Below, in pieces: positions 17,768-25,760 of a DNA stretch of 64,000 bases. A program made the translations under genes and the position numbers. The first letter of the stretch is position 1. Every line of letters begins with the position of its first letter. The notes beneath the pieces are model-generated. The model was not told where the DNA came from, did no database searches, and saw nothing but the letters and a program-made list of their open reading frames with translations. Source of the DNA: UBA2137 sp963740205 (GTDB taxonomy: Bacteria; Pseudomonadota; Alphaproteobacteria; Micavibrionales; Micavibrionaceae); contig CAVUDD010000005.1 in NCBI GenBank assembly GCA_963740205.1, forward strand, positions 310,001 through 374,000, given 5' to 3'.

Positions 17768-17822
17768 AAGGAATCCTGTTTGGAAAAGAGTTCTGCGTAT
17801 AGATTTAGTGCTAATATTCTAA

Positions 17823-18941
17823 TTAAACGCGTAATGGCATCAATACGAATAGAGCAGATGAGTCACTGGCATCCTGAATGATTGTCGGCGAAGCAGAGTC
17901 AGCCAAAATAATGCGGCAACCACTGCTATCGATAAGTTGTGTGATGTCCAAAAGATACCGCGCGTTAAAACCTATCTCCATATCGGGGGCATCAGACTTA
18001 ACCTCGATGTCTTCGGTTGCGCTTCCTGATTCCGGAGAATTTGCCGACAGGGTAACGGTTTTACCTTTAAGGGTAACCTTAATAGCGCGTGATTTCCCAT
18101 CAGATATGGTTGAAACACGGTCAATAGCACGCGACAGAAGTTGTGCATCAACATCAACAATTTTGTCGTTATTGGCAGGAATAACGCGCTGGTAATCAGG
18201 GAATGTTCCATCAATAAGTTTTGTGGTTAAAACAATGTGGTCAAAAGAAAATCTGATTTTGTTTTCTGACAAGCTGATGCGGATATCATCTGCAGCTTCT
18301 TCAATCAATTTTCTAAGTTCGCCGACTGCCTTACGGGGAATAATGATGCTTGGCATTGTTTTTGCGCCTTCAGGCAATGGCATATCAAAGCGCGCTAGGC
18401 GGTGACCATCCGTTGCAACGGCACGCAGAACTTCAACGCCCTCATGCTCTGTTGCATGAATGTAAATACCATTGAGATAATAACGTGTTTCCTCGGTAGA
18501 CATTGCAAATTTTGTACGGTCAATAAGTGTACGAAGGTCGGCAGCTGGAAGGGAGAAGTTAGTTTCAAGATCATCTGCACCAATTTGCGGGAAATCTGCA
18601 ACAGGCAGGCATGAGAGTTTGAACTTGGCACTTCCTGCCTGAACAGTCATAACATTACCAGCTGCATCAACTTCAAGCTGAACTGTACTGCCATCAGAAA
18701 GTTTACGGACGATATCATGCAGAGTCTGGGCAGGCGCAGTCGTTGAACCGCTTGTTGCAACATCTGCAGCAACAGATTTATTAATTTCCAAATCCATGTC
18801 AGTTGTTTTAAGAGTGAGCACGCCATCTTCAGCAGCAAGAAGTACGTTTGCTAGAATAGGAATTGTATTACGTCTCTCTACCACGCTATGGACGTGGTTC
18901 AATGAGCGGAGTAATGCAGCGCGATCTATAGATAGTTTCAT
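17823..18941 (-). CDS. dnaN: DNA polymerase III sliding clamp (beta subunit)
   Basis: A 372-residue clamp of standard length built from three repeated domains: an N-terminal MKLSIDRAALLRSLNHVHSV helix, a middle VATDGHRLARFDMPLP segment and the C-terminal FVLMPLRV. It forms a dimeric ring tethering the polymerase. It stands between dnaA and recF, separated from dnaA by about 150 bases that could hold its own promoter. Confidence 0.98.
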   Translation of the reverse strand: MKLSIDRAALLRSLNHVHSVVERRNTIPILANVLLAAEDGVLTLKTTDMDLEINKSVAADVATSGSTTAPAQTLHDIVRKLSDGSTVQLEVDAAGNVMTVQAGSAKFKLSCLPVADFPQIGADDLETNFSLPAADLRTLIDRTKFAMSTEETRYYLNGIYIHATEHEGVEVLRAVATDGHRLARFDMPLPEGAKTMPSIIIPRKAVGELRKLIEEAADDIRISLSENKIRFSFDHIVLTTKLIDGTFPDYQRVIPANNDKIVDVDAQLLSRAIDRVSTISDGKSRAIKVTLKGKTVTLSANSPESGSATEDIEVKSDAPDMEIGFNARYLLDITQLIDSSGCRIILADSASPTIIQDASDSSALFVLMPLRV

Positions 18942-19090
18942 GGACTTAAAATTCCTTCATTCTTCGGCGGATAAATTAGAGTGGCTAAACTATAGCACAG
19001 CACGCAAAAGAGCCAAGCAGTTTCCCGCATTGGCTCTTAATGTTTCCCCAAGCATTTCGTAAGAAATTACAAGGTTGGTTTATATGGATA

Positions 19091-20527
19091 TTAGCCAGTA
19101 AGAGCGCGACGAAGAACATCGCAGTCCTGTGCGATTGAAGGATCCTCTTCTATGAGTTCCTCAATCTTGCGAACGGCATGCATAACAGTTGTATGGTCAC
19201 GCCCACCAAACTTGCGGCCTATCTCTGGAAGAGAGCGCGCAGTCAGTTGTTTTGATAGATACATGGCCACCTGTCTTGGCCGAGCGACGTTTCTTGAGCG
19301 ACGTGCAGAGTGCATGTCAGTCAACTTCAAATTATAATGCTCGGATACACGTCTTTGAATTTCATCAATAGTAATGCGACGGTCATGTGATCGCAAAAGA
19401 TCTTGAAGGACATTTTGTGTAGTCTCTAATGTGACTGGTTCGCGTGTAACATCTGCATGCGCCGCTATACGATTTAGTGCGCCCTCAAGCTCACGAATAT
19501 TTGATGTGACTTTAAGAGCTAAGAATTCAAGAACTGCTTCTGGAACATCAATGCCCAACATATCACGTTTGGCGCGAAGCACGCCAAGGCGCAATTCATA
19601 TGTGCTTGGCTGAATATCAGCAACCAAACCCCACGATAGGCGAGAGCGGAGACGCTCATCAATGCCTTGGAGGTCAGAAGGTGCGCGGTCGGCAGTGATA
19701 ATGATTTGTTTATTCAAATCAATCAGTGCATTGAATGTATGAAAGAACTCCTCTTGTGTTGATTCTTTGCCGCTGATGAACTGGACATCATCAATCATAA
19801 GGACATCAACAGAGCGGAAAAGCTCCTTAAAGGAAACCGTGTCTTGTGCGCGAATAGCTTTTACAAACTGAAACATGAATTTTTCGGCAGAAAGATACAT
19901 GACGCGTTTTTGAGGATGCTTTTCACGAAGCTCCCAAGCAATAGCGTGCATCAAATGTGTTTTCCCAAGTCCAACCCCTCCATAGATAAAGAGAGGATTA
20001 AATGGCATAGATTCTGATTTAACAAGGCGTAAAGCAGCTGCATGTGCCAATGCGTTAGATTGACCAATCACGAAATTCTCGAAACGGAAACGTTGATCTA
20101 GTGGAGAAGAAACCTCAACCTCCTCGGCCATAGCATTTGCATTAGCTTTTACCTGATCAGGAACATTTTCTGCCTCAGCATCCGATAGATCGTCAGAAAT
20201 GGCGTTTTGGACAACAACAACCTCAAGGCGTTTAATGTCTTCATTTTTCTCTTTACACATATCAAGGATGTGCGGCGCATAATTTGTTTGAATCCAGTCT
20301 TTCATGAAACGTGTAGGAACAGATACTTCAAGTGTGTTGTGGTAATAGGCCTGAAGCGTCATAGACTTTAACCAGCTGCGGTAAACAGCTTCACCGAATT
20401 CTTTACGAAAGCTCTTATATACGGAAGACCATAGTTTTTTAATGTCTGTGCTGGGTTGAAAAGACTTTGGTGTTGGTGCGCTATCTACGATGGTTAAATA
20501 GGCTTTCTTATTTTTAGTATTGGTCAT
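19091..20527 (-). CDS. dnaA: Chromosomal replication initiator DnaA
   Basis: A 478-residue protein with four domains: an N-terminal interaction domain (about 25-95), a short linker, AAA+ (Walker A GGVGLGKTHLMHA, Walker B VLMIDDVQF, arginine-finger region IDERLRSRLSWG) and a C-terminal DNA-binding helix-turn-helix with GGRDHTTVMHAVRKIEE. It opens oriC and is also a transcription factor. A short N-terminal leader of about 20 residues before the conserved start of domain I is plausible. Confidence 0.98.
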   Translation of the reverse strand: MTNTKNKKAYLTIVDSAPTPKSFQPSTDIKKLWSSVYKSFRKEFGEAVYRSWLKSMTLQAYYHNTLEVSVPTRFMKDWIQTNYAPHILDMCKEKNEDIKRLEVVVVQNAISDDLSDAEAENVPDQVKANANAMAEEVEVSSPLDQRFRFENFVIGQSNALAHAAALRLVKSESMPFNPLFIYGGVGLGKTHLMHAIAWELREKHPQKRVMYLSAEKFMFQFVKAIRAQDTVSFKELFRSVDVLMIDDVQFISGKESTQEEFFHTFNALIDLNKQIIITADRAPSDLQGIDERLRSRLSWGLVADIQPSTYELRLGVLRAKRDMLGIDVPEAVLEFLALKVTSNIRELEGALNRIAAHADVTREPVTLETTQNVLQDLLRSHDRRITIDEIQRRVSEHYNLKLTDMHSARRSRNVARPRQVAMYLSKQLTARSLPEIGRKFGGRDHTTVMHAVRKIEELIEEDPSIAQDCDVLRRALTG

Positions 20528-20998
20528 TCTACTCTCTACTCCACTTACACATATGTTTTAAGTTTTAAAAATAACAGCACCAATAACCCAATACCCAGTA
20601 TTCAATGGATCAACAGTAACTCTCCCGTGTGTCGAGACGATAAAAGCCGTTCGTACAAAACACTTTTTGTACGTTAAACATATTACTTCAAATCTGTTAT
20701 GTTTGCGGCGCAAGTTAAAAACTTGATCAAGCCTCGACGGAAAGAAAAAAGCAAAAACACTTATTTATTTTTGTGTCAAAATTCTTTCCATTCACCACTG
20801 TTTTGAAAAAAGTTCCAATGCTGTGGCGATTTATCCAAGGTAGAGAAAAAAAATGATTGGTGCAACAGGACAAAACAGGAACACGAAAAAAAGAAATATT
20901 AGTTCAAGAAAATTTTTTCTCAACTAAAGCTACCCCGCAAATATTGCGAGGTTGAAACTTTTTTTAATTTTGGGAGGAAACCTTCTGGTTTCCGGAGA
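20528..20998. other. 471-base non-coding gap between dnaA and rpsT; possible dnaA control or origin region
   Basis: No credible gene is present. The gap must hold the dnaA promoter on the minus strand. It has A/T-rich tracts (about 20745-20770, 20845-20925, 20957-20970), a weak DnaA-box-like TTATCCAAG (20831-20839) next to TGTGGCGAT (20823-20831), and a hairpin of ACCCCGCAA with TTGCGAGGT (20932-20952). Origins lie near dnaA in many bacteria, but no cluster of good boxes is visible, so oriC here is only a possibility. Confidence 0.35.
20976..20993. repeat. Perfect 7-bp stem inverted repeat just downstream of rpsT
   Basis: GGAAACC and GGTTTCC flank TTCT. It lies six bases beyond the rpsT stop on the minus strand. 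The T-rich run is on the plus-strand side, so it is not a textbook terminator for rpsT, though it may act with the hairpin at 20932-20952 to protect or end the message. Confidence 0.6.
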
Positions 20999-21265
20999 TT
21001 ACTTAAGAGCTTTAATCTGCGCAGATAGGCGAGACAGTTTACGAGAAACTGTTGTTTTCTTAAGTATGCCTTTACTTACGCCGCGCATCATTTCAGGCTT
21101 GGCGTTTACGTATGCTTCTTCTGCTGCTTTTGCATCAGAACTTTGAATAGCAGCTTCTACTTTCTTGATGAAAGTACGGATACGCGTTCTACGCATACCG
21201 TTAATTTGAGCACGCTTATCATTACGACGAATTCTTTTTCTTGCTGAGGCACTGTTTGCCATCAA
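20999..21265 (-). CDS. rpsT: 30S ribosomal protein S20
   Basis: An 88-residue basic, alanine- and lysine-rich helical protein starting MANSASARKRIRRNDK, with the S20 core RMRTRIRTFIKKVEAAI-like segment and VSKGILKKTTVSRKLSRL. S20 binds 16S rRNA early in 30S assembly. It sits between fpg's neighbour and dnaA, the order typical of alphaproteobacteria. Confidence 0.96.
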   Translation of the reverse strand: MMANSASARKRIRRNDKRAQINGMRRTRIRTFIKKVEAAIQSSDAKAAEEAYVNAKPEMMRGVSKGILKKTTVSRKLSRLSAQIKALK

Positions 21266-21300
21266 TCTCTCCTATTATTTATGTGTGAACTATAAAAGTT

Positions 21301-21371
21301 TTATTCACTTCCAGAAACCGTGTTGTTTTACGTGGTCTGGACATGTTTTGTCAAGATATCTTTGTGGATAA
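21301..21371. promoter_or_regulatory. Two DnaA-box-like sites upstream of rpsT
   Basis: TGTGGATAA at 21363-21371 is a perfect DnaA box on the minus strand, and TTATTCACT at 21301-21309 differs from a box by one base on the plus strand. They lie between the rpsT start and the small secreted-protein gene. They may be DnaA-controlled expression sites or outlying parts of an origin. Confidence 0.35.
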
Positions 21372-21373
21372 AA

Positions 21374-21758
21374 CTACTTTTTTTCAAGCGGGCTTAATAA
21401 TACCCTCATTGTAGTCCCTTGCGACTGGGTGGTTTTGTTCTCAACAGGCAGTAAAACTAGCTTTTCTCCTTCACGGGTAAATGTATTTTTACCTGATGGA
21501 ATTCCACCCTAATTGAGGTAAAGTCTGCGTATAAAAATCTATCAAAGCGCGCTCATCTGCGGATCTGGTATATAATGCTGTTTGGGCTATCCGCCCACTA
21601 GGCTTATCGAATAAAACAGCAGAATCGGTAATCTCGGTGGCACCCTCCATAACTGGAACAGTAGGCAATACGCTGATATAGGCTTGTGGCGCCTCGGCCT
21701 GGGCAATAGGTGAAATGAATAGGCCTAAAATTACAAATAATGAAAAAAATAGTCTCAT
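21374..21758 (-). pseudogene. Small secreted protein between fpg and rpsT, frame broken by one base
   Basis: The frame from ATG 21758 encodes a signal peptide (cleavage about AQA-E, residue 21) and a domain ending in FYTQTLPQLGW, then stops at 21489. Dropping one base near 21497 restores IPSGKNTFTREGEKLVLLPVE and continues to a stop at 21374, giving about 127 residues. FYxxTLPQLGW followed by FxREGExL is the pattern of small periplasmic proteins found at this position in other alphaproteobacteria; function unknown. The restored reading makes a sequence error or very recent mutation likely. Confidence 0.65.
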
Positions 21759-21767
21759 AGATTTTGG

Positions 21768-22613
21768 TCACTTCTGTTTAGTGGAGCAATAAAAGGTCGA
21801 TCGTCCAGCCTGTTTTATTCTTTTTACACCCTCGGTGACCTTAATATCGCATGTACAATCGGGACAGGAAAGCCCCTCTTTATCATAGACTGCAAATCTG
21901 TGTTGGAAATAACCCAGCTTGCCATCAACTTGTAGGTGATCCCTTAGCGAGCTCCCGCCACTTTCAATTGCTTTGTTAAGTGTCGCCTTTATTTCACGCA
22001 CAAGCAACTCACATTCCACAAGTGTAAGTGAAGAGGCTATTCTTAAGGGTGAAATTGACGATGAAAATAACGCTTCGCAGACATATATATTTCCCAGTCC
22101 TGCAACGACTGATTGATCAAGGAGCGCGGTCTTTATGGGCGACTTTTTATTCTGAAGAGAGTTGTGCAGGCTAAGTGCGTTAAACGAATTTCCTAATGGC
22201 TCAACACCCATACTAATAAAAGCTTGATGTGATTCAACTTTCTCGCTGTCACATAAATAGAGCATTCCAAACCGTCTCGGGTCATGAAATACGATTCGTC
22301 CACCCGATTTAAATCCGTAGATAACATGATCATGCGTCTTTTCTGTATAGTCAGCCTTATCTTTTTCAATACGAAAAGAACCACTCATGCCAAGGTGATG
22401 AATAAGGGTTTTGTTATTTGATAATGACACCAGTAGGTATTTGCCGCGCCTATCTGTGCCTATGATTTTAGTATTTTTTATAACATCACATGCGCTTTTT
22501 GTGGGAGTCGCGCGCAAAGGCTTATTGCTAATTTGAAAGAATTCAATAGTTTGTCCCTGAATGTAGGGAGTAAGTCCGCGCTTTACTGTTTCGACTTCTG
22601 GCAATTCGGGCAT
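21768..22613 (-). CDS. mutM: Formamidopyrimidine-DNA glycosylase (Fpg/MutM), variant zinc finger
   Basis: A 281-residue bifunctional glycosylase/AP lyase removing 8-oxoguanine and FapyG. MPELPEVETVKRGL gives the catalytic Pro2 and Glu3; GRRGKYL-like DRRGKYLLV holds the beta-elimination lysine; HHLGMSGSF and the helix-two-turn-helix (LLDQSVVAGLGNIYVCEALF) follow. The zinc finger has C250, C253 and C276, but the expected fourth cysteine is K279 (ending CSTKQK). C255 might substitute. The gene follows an unknown membrane protein gene by six bases. Confidence 0.93.
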   Translation of the reverse strand: MPELPEVETVKRGLTPYIQGQTIEFFQISNKPLRATPTKSACDVIKNTKIIGTDRRGKYLLVSLSNNKTLIHHLGMSGSFRIEKDKADYTEKTHDHVIYGFKSGGRIVFHDPRRFGMLYLCDSEKVESHQAFISMGVEPLGNSFNALSLHNSLQNKKSPIKTALLDQSVVAGLGNIYVCEALFSSSISPLRIASSLTLVECELLVREIKATLNKAIESGGSSLRDHLQVDGKLGYFQHRFAVYDKEGLSCPDCTCDIKVTEGVKRIKQAGRSTFYCSTKQK

Positions 22614-22619
22614 GAATAT

Positions 22620-23270
22620 TTATCTAGACTGCTTTTGCTTCCTTACAATTCTTTTAAAGACAACTTCTTCTTGGCCATTTGCAAAATCCTTGAATAAAGC
22701 CATAAAGTTTTCTTGTGGTGTAGGGTTTTGCGCAAGTTTTAAAACTAAAGCACCGTTTTGTAAGTTCCATATGAAAGCCGTTTCCACGACATCCAGGCTA
22801 CGAAACTTATAATAAGGTGCTGGTTTCTGTAGAGGGATGGGATCATTGCGTCGCTCTGATAAGAGAAAAACTTTATTATCGTCATCTTGAAAATTAAAGG
22901 AGCTGTATAGTCCATGTGCTAGTAAAATATAAAAAGGCGTTTGTTTTTCGCTGACGCGCAATATGAAACTACCCTTAGGATCAAACTCAAGAATTATTCT
23001 TGCGTCACCTTTTTCAGTTGCCCAAGAACCAATCAGAGATTTTCTCAAACTTATTTGCTCATTTTTAGAGCTGGACTGAATACCCCTCACATAGGCGGGA
23101 AATTCTATCGCTATTCCTGATCCATTAGCGGCAACTCTATCTGTAATTAATTTTGTTGTTCCCGCAAAGACGAGCCCTAAAACTAGGGCAACAAAAATAA
23201 TAACCCAGAATAATGTGGGTATAGAAGATAATGGGTTTTTCTTATCAAACTTAGGGAGTGTCATTGTCAT
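22620..23270 (-). CDS. Hypothetical single-pass membrane protein
   Basis: A 216-residue protein with one N-terminal membrane anchor (about 18-40) and a probably periplasmic beta-rich domain. A SLIGSWATEKGDARIILEFDPKG stretch resembles lipocalin-like or calycin folds, but I cannot name a family. It lies six bases upstream of fpg and likely forms an operon with it. The usual alphaproteobacterial gene here (ubiE) is absent. Confidence 0.75.
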   Translation of the reverse strand: MTMTLPKFDKKNPLSSIPTLFWVIIFVALVLGLVFAGTTKLITDRVAANGSGIAIEFPAYVRGIQSSSKNEQISLRKSLIGSWATEKGDARIILEFDPKGSFILRVSEKQTPFYILLAHGLYSSFNFQDDDNKVFLLSERRNDPIPLQKPAPYYKFRSLDVVETAFIWNLQNGALVLKLAQNPTPQENFMALFKDFANGQEEVVFKRIVRKQKQSR

Positions 23271-23326
23271 GGTGCAACCATCTTAGGAAATACAAAGCGT
23301 TTTGAATAGCAGTAATAAGGAGTCGA

Positions 23327-23404
23327 AAAGAAAAACCACCGGCTCAAAGTTGTCCGGTGGCTTATAAGTTTAATGTGGGGAAATTCTGCATAGAGCAGAA
23401 TTCA
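23327..23404 (-). ncRNA. Candidate small RNA (about 78 nt) with own promoter and intrinsic terminator
   Basis: Read on the minus strand: after the promoter at 23411-23439 comes an 8-bp hairpin (23382-23389 with 23395-23402), a short single-stranded linker, then a GC-rich hairpin CCACCGG (23336-23342) with CCGGTGG (23354-23360) followed directly by TTTTTCTTTT. The unit lies between the groEL terminator and an unrelated gene, 56 bases before ATG 23270, and holds no ORF with a ribosome site. I recognise no known RNA family. It could also be a leader of the downstream gene with an attenuator. Confidence 0.55.
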
Positions 23405-23410
23405 GGTACC

Positions 23411-23439
23411 TATTTATGGAAAACTTATTAATATGTCAA
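23411..23439 (-). promoter_or_regulatory. Sigma70-like promoter of the candidate small RNA
   Basis: On the minus strand TTGACA (23434-23439) is followed after 17 bases by TAAATA (23411-23416). The -35 is a consensus match; the -10 is weak. The predicted transcript start is near 23404, just ahead of the first hairpin. Confidence 0.5.
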
Positions 23440-23483
23440 GAAAAACTTATGCTTTTAAATAATTAGGACTAACTGCGGCAATA

Positions 23484-23511
23484 AAAAAGGCCGACAGAAG
23501 TCGACCTTTTT
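23484..23511 (-). terminator. Rho-independent terminator after groEL
   Basis: AAAAAGG, CGAC, loop AGAA, GTCG and CCTTTTT form a stem with one mismatch and T runs on both strands. It lies 23 bases beyond the groEL stop, so it ends the groESL message, and could also work for the opposite strand. Confidence 0.85.
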
Positions 23512-23534
23512 AAATCTTAGTATGGGTTTAGGGC

Positions 23535-25184
23535 CTACATCATGCCCATGCCACCCATTCCGCCCATGCCACCCATATCAGGCGCACCAGCAGCGTTATC
23601 GTCTTGAGGAAGGTCGCAGACTGTTGCCTCTGTTGTGATCAAAAGACCAGCAACTGATGCCGCATTCTGTATTGCAGAGCGCACAACTTTTACAGGGTCG
23701 ATAATACCAGCCTTAACAAGGTCGGTATATTCATCCTTTTGTGCATCATAACCAAAAGAGTTTTGTTTTTGATCAAGAAGTTTTCCAACAACAATTGAAC
23801 CCTCAACGCCTGCATTTTCAGCAATTTGACGAATTGGAGCCTGTAGTGCGCGACGAACAATCTCAATACCAACCGTTTGGTCTGAGTTTGCACCCTTCAT
23901 ACCGTCCAGAGTTCTTGAGGCATAAAGCAGAGCGGTACCACCACCAGCAACAATACCTTCTTCGACAGCGGCGCGAGTAGCGTGATAGGCATCATCGACA
24001 CGGTCTTTGCGTTCCTTCACTTCGATTTCTGTTGATCCACCAACGCGGATAACAGCAATACCACCCGAAAGTTTTGCAAGGCGCTCTTGAAGCTTTTCTC
24101 TATCGTAGTCAGATGAAGTATCTTCTGATTGTCTACGGATTTGAGAGCAACGTGCTTCAATATCTTTCTTTGCGCCTGCGCCATCAACAAGAGTTGTATC
24201 GTCTTTGGTGATACGTGCTTTTTTCGTTGTACCAAGCATATCAATGGTTACGTTTTCAAGCTTGATGCCAAGATCTTCGGAAATCACCTGACCACCTGTT
24301 AGAATAGCCATGTCCTCAAGCATTGCTTTGCGACGGTCACCAAAACCAGGAGCCTTAACTGCAGCAACTTTCAAACCACCACGCAACTTGTTAACAACAA
24401 GAGTTGCCAAGGCTTCGCCTTCAACGTCTTCTGCAACAATCAATAGTGGACGACCAGACTGAACAACTGTTTCCAATATCGGAAGTAAAGCCTGAAGATT
24501 TGCCAGTTTTGATTCGTGGAAAAGAATGTATGGGTTTTCCAATTCACAAACCATTTTGTCAGGATTTGTGATGAAGTAAGGGGACAAATAACCACGGTCA
24601 AATTGCATACCTTCAACAACTTCAAGTTCTGTTTCCAGGGATTTTGCTTCTTCAACTGTGATAACGCCTTCGTTACCTACTTTTTCCATAGCTTTTGCAA
24701 GATAATCACCAATCTCTGTATCACCATTAGCTGAAATTGTTCCAACCTGGGCAATCTCTGCGTTTGATTTTACTTTCTTGGCATTTTTCTTCAATTCTTC
24801 AACCACTTTGGCAACAGCAGAATCAATACCGCGTTTCAAATCCATTGGATTCATGCCCGCTTCTACTGATTTGTGGCCTTCACGGATAATTGCTTGCGCC
24901 AATACTGTTGCAGTTGTTGTGCCGTCACCAGCCAAGTCGTTGGCTTTGGATGCAACTTCACGCAACATTTGTGCACCCATGTTTTCGACCTTGTCTTTAA
25001 GTTCGATCTCTTTGGCAACCGTCACACCATCTTTTGTAATGCGAGGCGCACCAAAAGACTTCTCAATAACAACATTACGACCTTTTGGTCCTAATGTAAC
25101 TTTCACTGCGTTTGCAAGTGTGTCGACACCACGAAGCATTTTGCGTCGAGCGTCTGATTTAAAACTTACGTCTTTTGCGGACAT
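23535..25184 (-). CDS. groEL: Chaperonin GroEL (Hsp60)
   Basis: A 549-residue chaperonin, standard length. VTLGPKGRNVVIEKSFG, DGTTTATVLAQAI (ATP-binding) and the VEEGIVAGGGTALL segment are conserved, and the C-terminus ends in the GGM repeat (MGGMGGMGGMGMM). Fourteen-subunit rings fold proteins with GroES. It follows groES by 53 bases on the same strand, so they form one operon ended by the terminator at 23484. Confidence 0.99.
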   Translation of the reverse strand: MSAKDVSFKSDARRKMLRGVDTLANAVKVTLGPKGRNVVIEKSFGAPRITKDGVTVAKEIELKDKVENMGAQMLREVASKANDLAGDGTTTATVLAQAIIREGHKSVEAGMNPMDLKRGIDSAVAKVVEELKKNAKKVKSNAEIAQVGTISANGDTEIGDYLAKAMEKVGNEGVITVEEAKSLETELEVVEGMQFDRGYLSPYFITNPDKMVCELENPYILFHESKLANLQALLPILETVVQSGRPLLIVAEDVEGEALATLVVNKLRGGLKVAAVKAPGFGDRRKAMLEDMAILTGGQVISEDLGIKLENVTIDMLGTTKKARITKDDTTLVDGAGAKKDIEARCSQIRRQSEDTSSDYDREKLQERLAKLSGGIAVIRVGGSTEIEVKERKDRVDDAYHATRAAVEEGIVAGGGTALLYASRTLDGMKGANSDQTVGIEIVRRALQAPIRQIAENAGVEGSIVVGKLLDQKQNSFGYDAQKDEYTDLVKAGIIDPVKVVRSAIQNAASVAGLLITTEATVCDLPQDDNAAGAPDMGGMGGMGGMGMM

Positions 25185-25237
25185 AATAGTTCTCCTTAAA
25201 AATTTGATTTGTCGTTTAAAAAATGAAAGTCAGCAAT

Positions 25238-25528
25238 TTATGCAGCAAGAACGCCCATAATGTCTGATTCTTTCATAACAAGAAGTTCTTCACCATCGAG
25301 GGTAACTTCTGTACCGGACCATTTTGTAAACAGAATACGGTCTCCTGTTTTTACGTCCAATGGACGAACATCGCCATTGTCATTGAGGTGCCCGGTTCCG
25401 ACGGAAATAATTTCACCTTGTTGAGGTTTTTCTTTTGCAGCATCAGGAATAATGATACCTCCTGCTGTTTTTTCATCTTGTTCAATTCTGCGAACAAGTA
25501 CGCGGTCATGTAAAGGACGGAATTTCAT
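25238..25528 (-). CDS. groES: Co-chaperonin GroES
   Basis: A 96-residue chaperonin cap. MKFRPLHDRVLVRRIEQDEKT begins the fold, EKTAGGIIIPDAAKEKPQQG is the mobile loop region, and VLFTKWSGTEV-like text and DGEELLVMKESDIMGVL complete it. A strong AAGGAGA site precedes ATG. It heads the groESL operon. Confidence 0.98.
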   Translation of the reverse strand: MKFRPLHDRVLVRRIEQDEKTAGGIIIPDAAKEKPQQGEIISVGTGHLNDNGDVRPLDVKTGDRILFTKWSGTEVTLDGEELLVMKESDIMGVLAA

Positions 25529-25571
25529 AATTCATGTCTCCTTGGTTTTATGGTTAAATTTAGCAGACGAA

Positions 25572-25604
25572 CAAGAAGCCTATTTCTTTTAAGTGGCCTT
25601 CTTG
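25572..25604 (-). promoter_or_regulatory. Hairpin in the groES leader
   Basis: CAAGAAGCC (25572-25580) pairs with GGCCTTCTTG (25595-25604), a 9-bp stem with one bulge, 44 bases before ATG. It does not match the HrcA-binding CIRCE element. A TATAAT lies further upstream on the minus strand (about 25640-25645), which would place the hairpin in the untranslated leader; a role in heat-shock control or mRNA stability is only inferred. Confidence 0.4.
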
Positions 25605-25710
25605 TGTGCCCCTACCATAGCGACTTATACGTATAAAAATTATAACGGATTTATCGCGTGACATTGATATATCAAACGTGGATTAAATTTCAAGGGATTC
25701 CTTGTAATAA

Positions 25711-25740
25711 AAAAAGCCGGAAACAATGTCCCGGCTTTTT
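25711..25740 (-). terminator. Rho-independent terminator after rpsA
   Basis: AAAAAGCCGG (25711-25720) and CCGGCTTTTT (25731-25740) form a perfect 10-bp stem around a 10-base loop, with a T run for the minus strand. It follows the rpsA stop (25761) by 20 bases. Confidence 0.9.
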
Positions 25741-25760
25741 CAAATCTATAAAAGAAGGCT

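Noticed and set aside
20932..20952. Strong hairpin ACCCCGCAA/TTGCGAGGT as rpsT terminator
   Set aside because: No T tract follows on the minus strand; kept only as part of the dnaA-rpsT gap.
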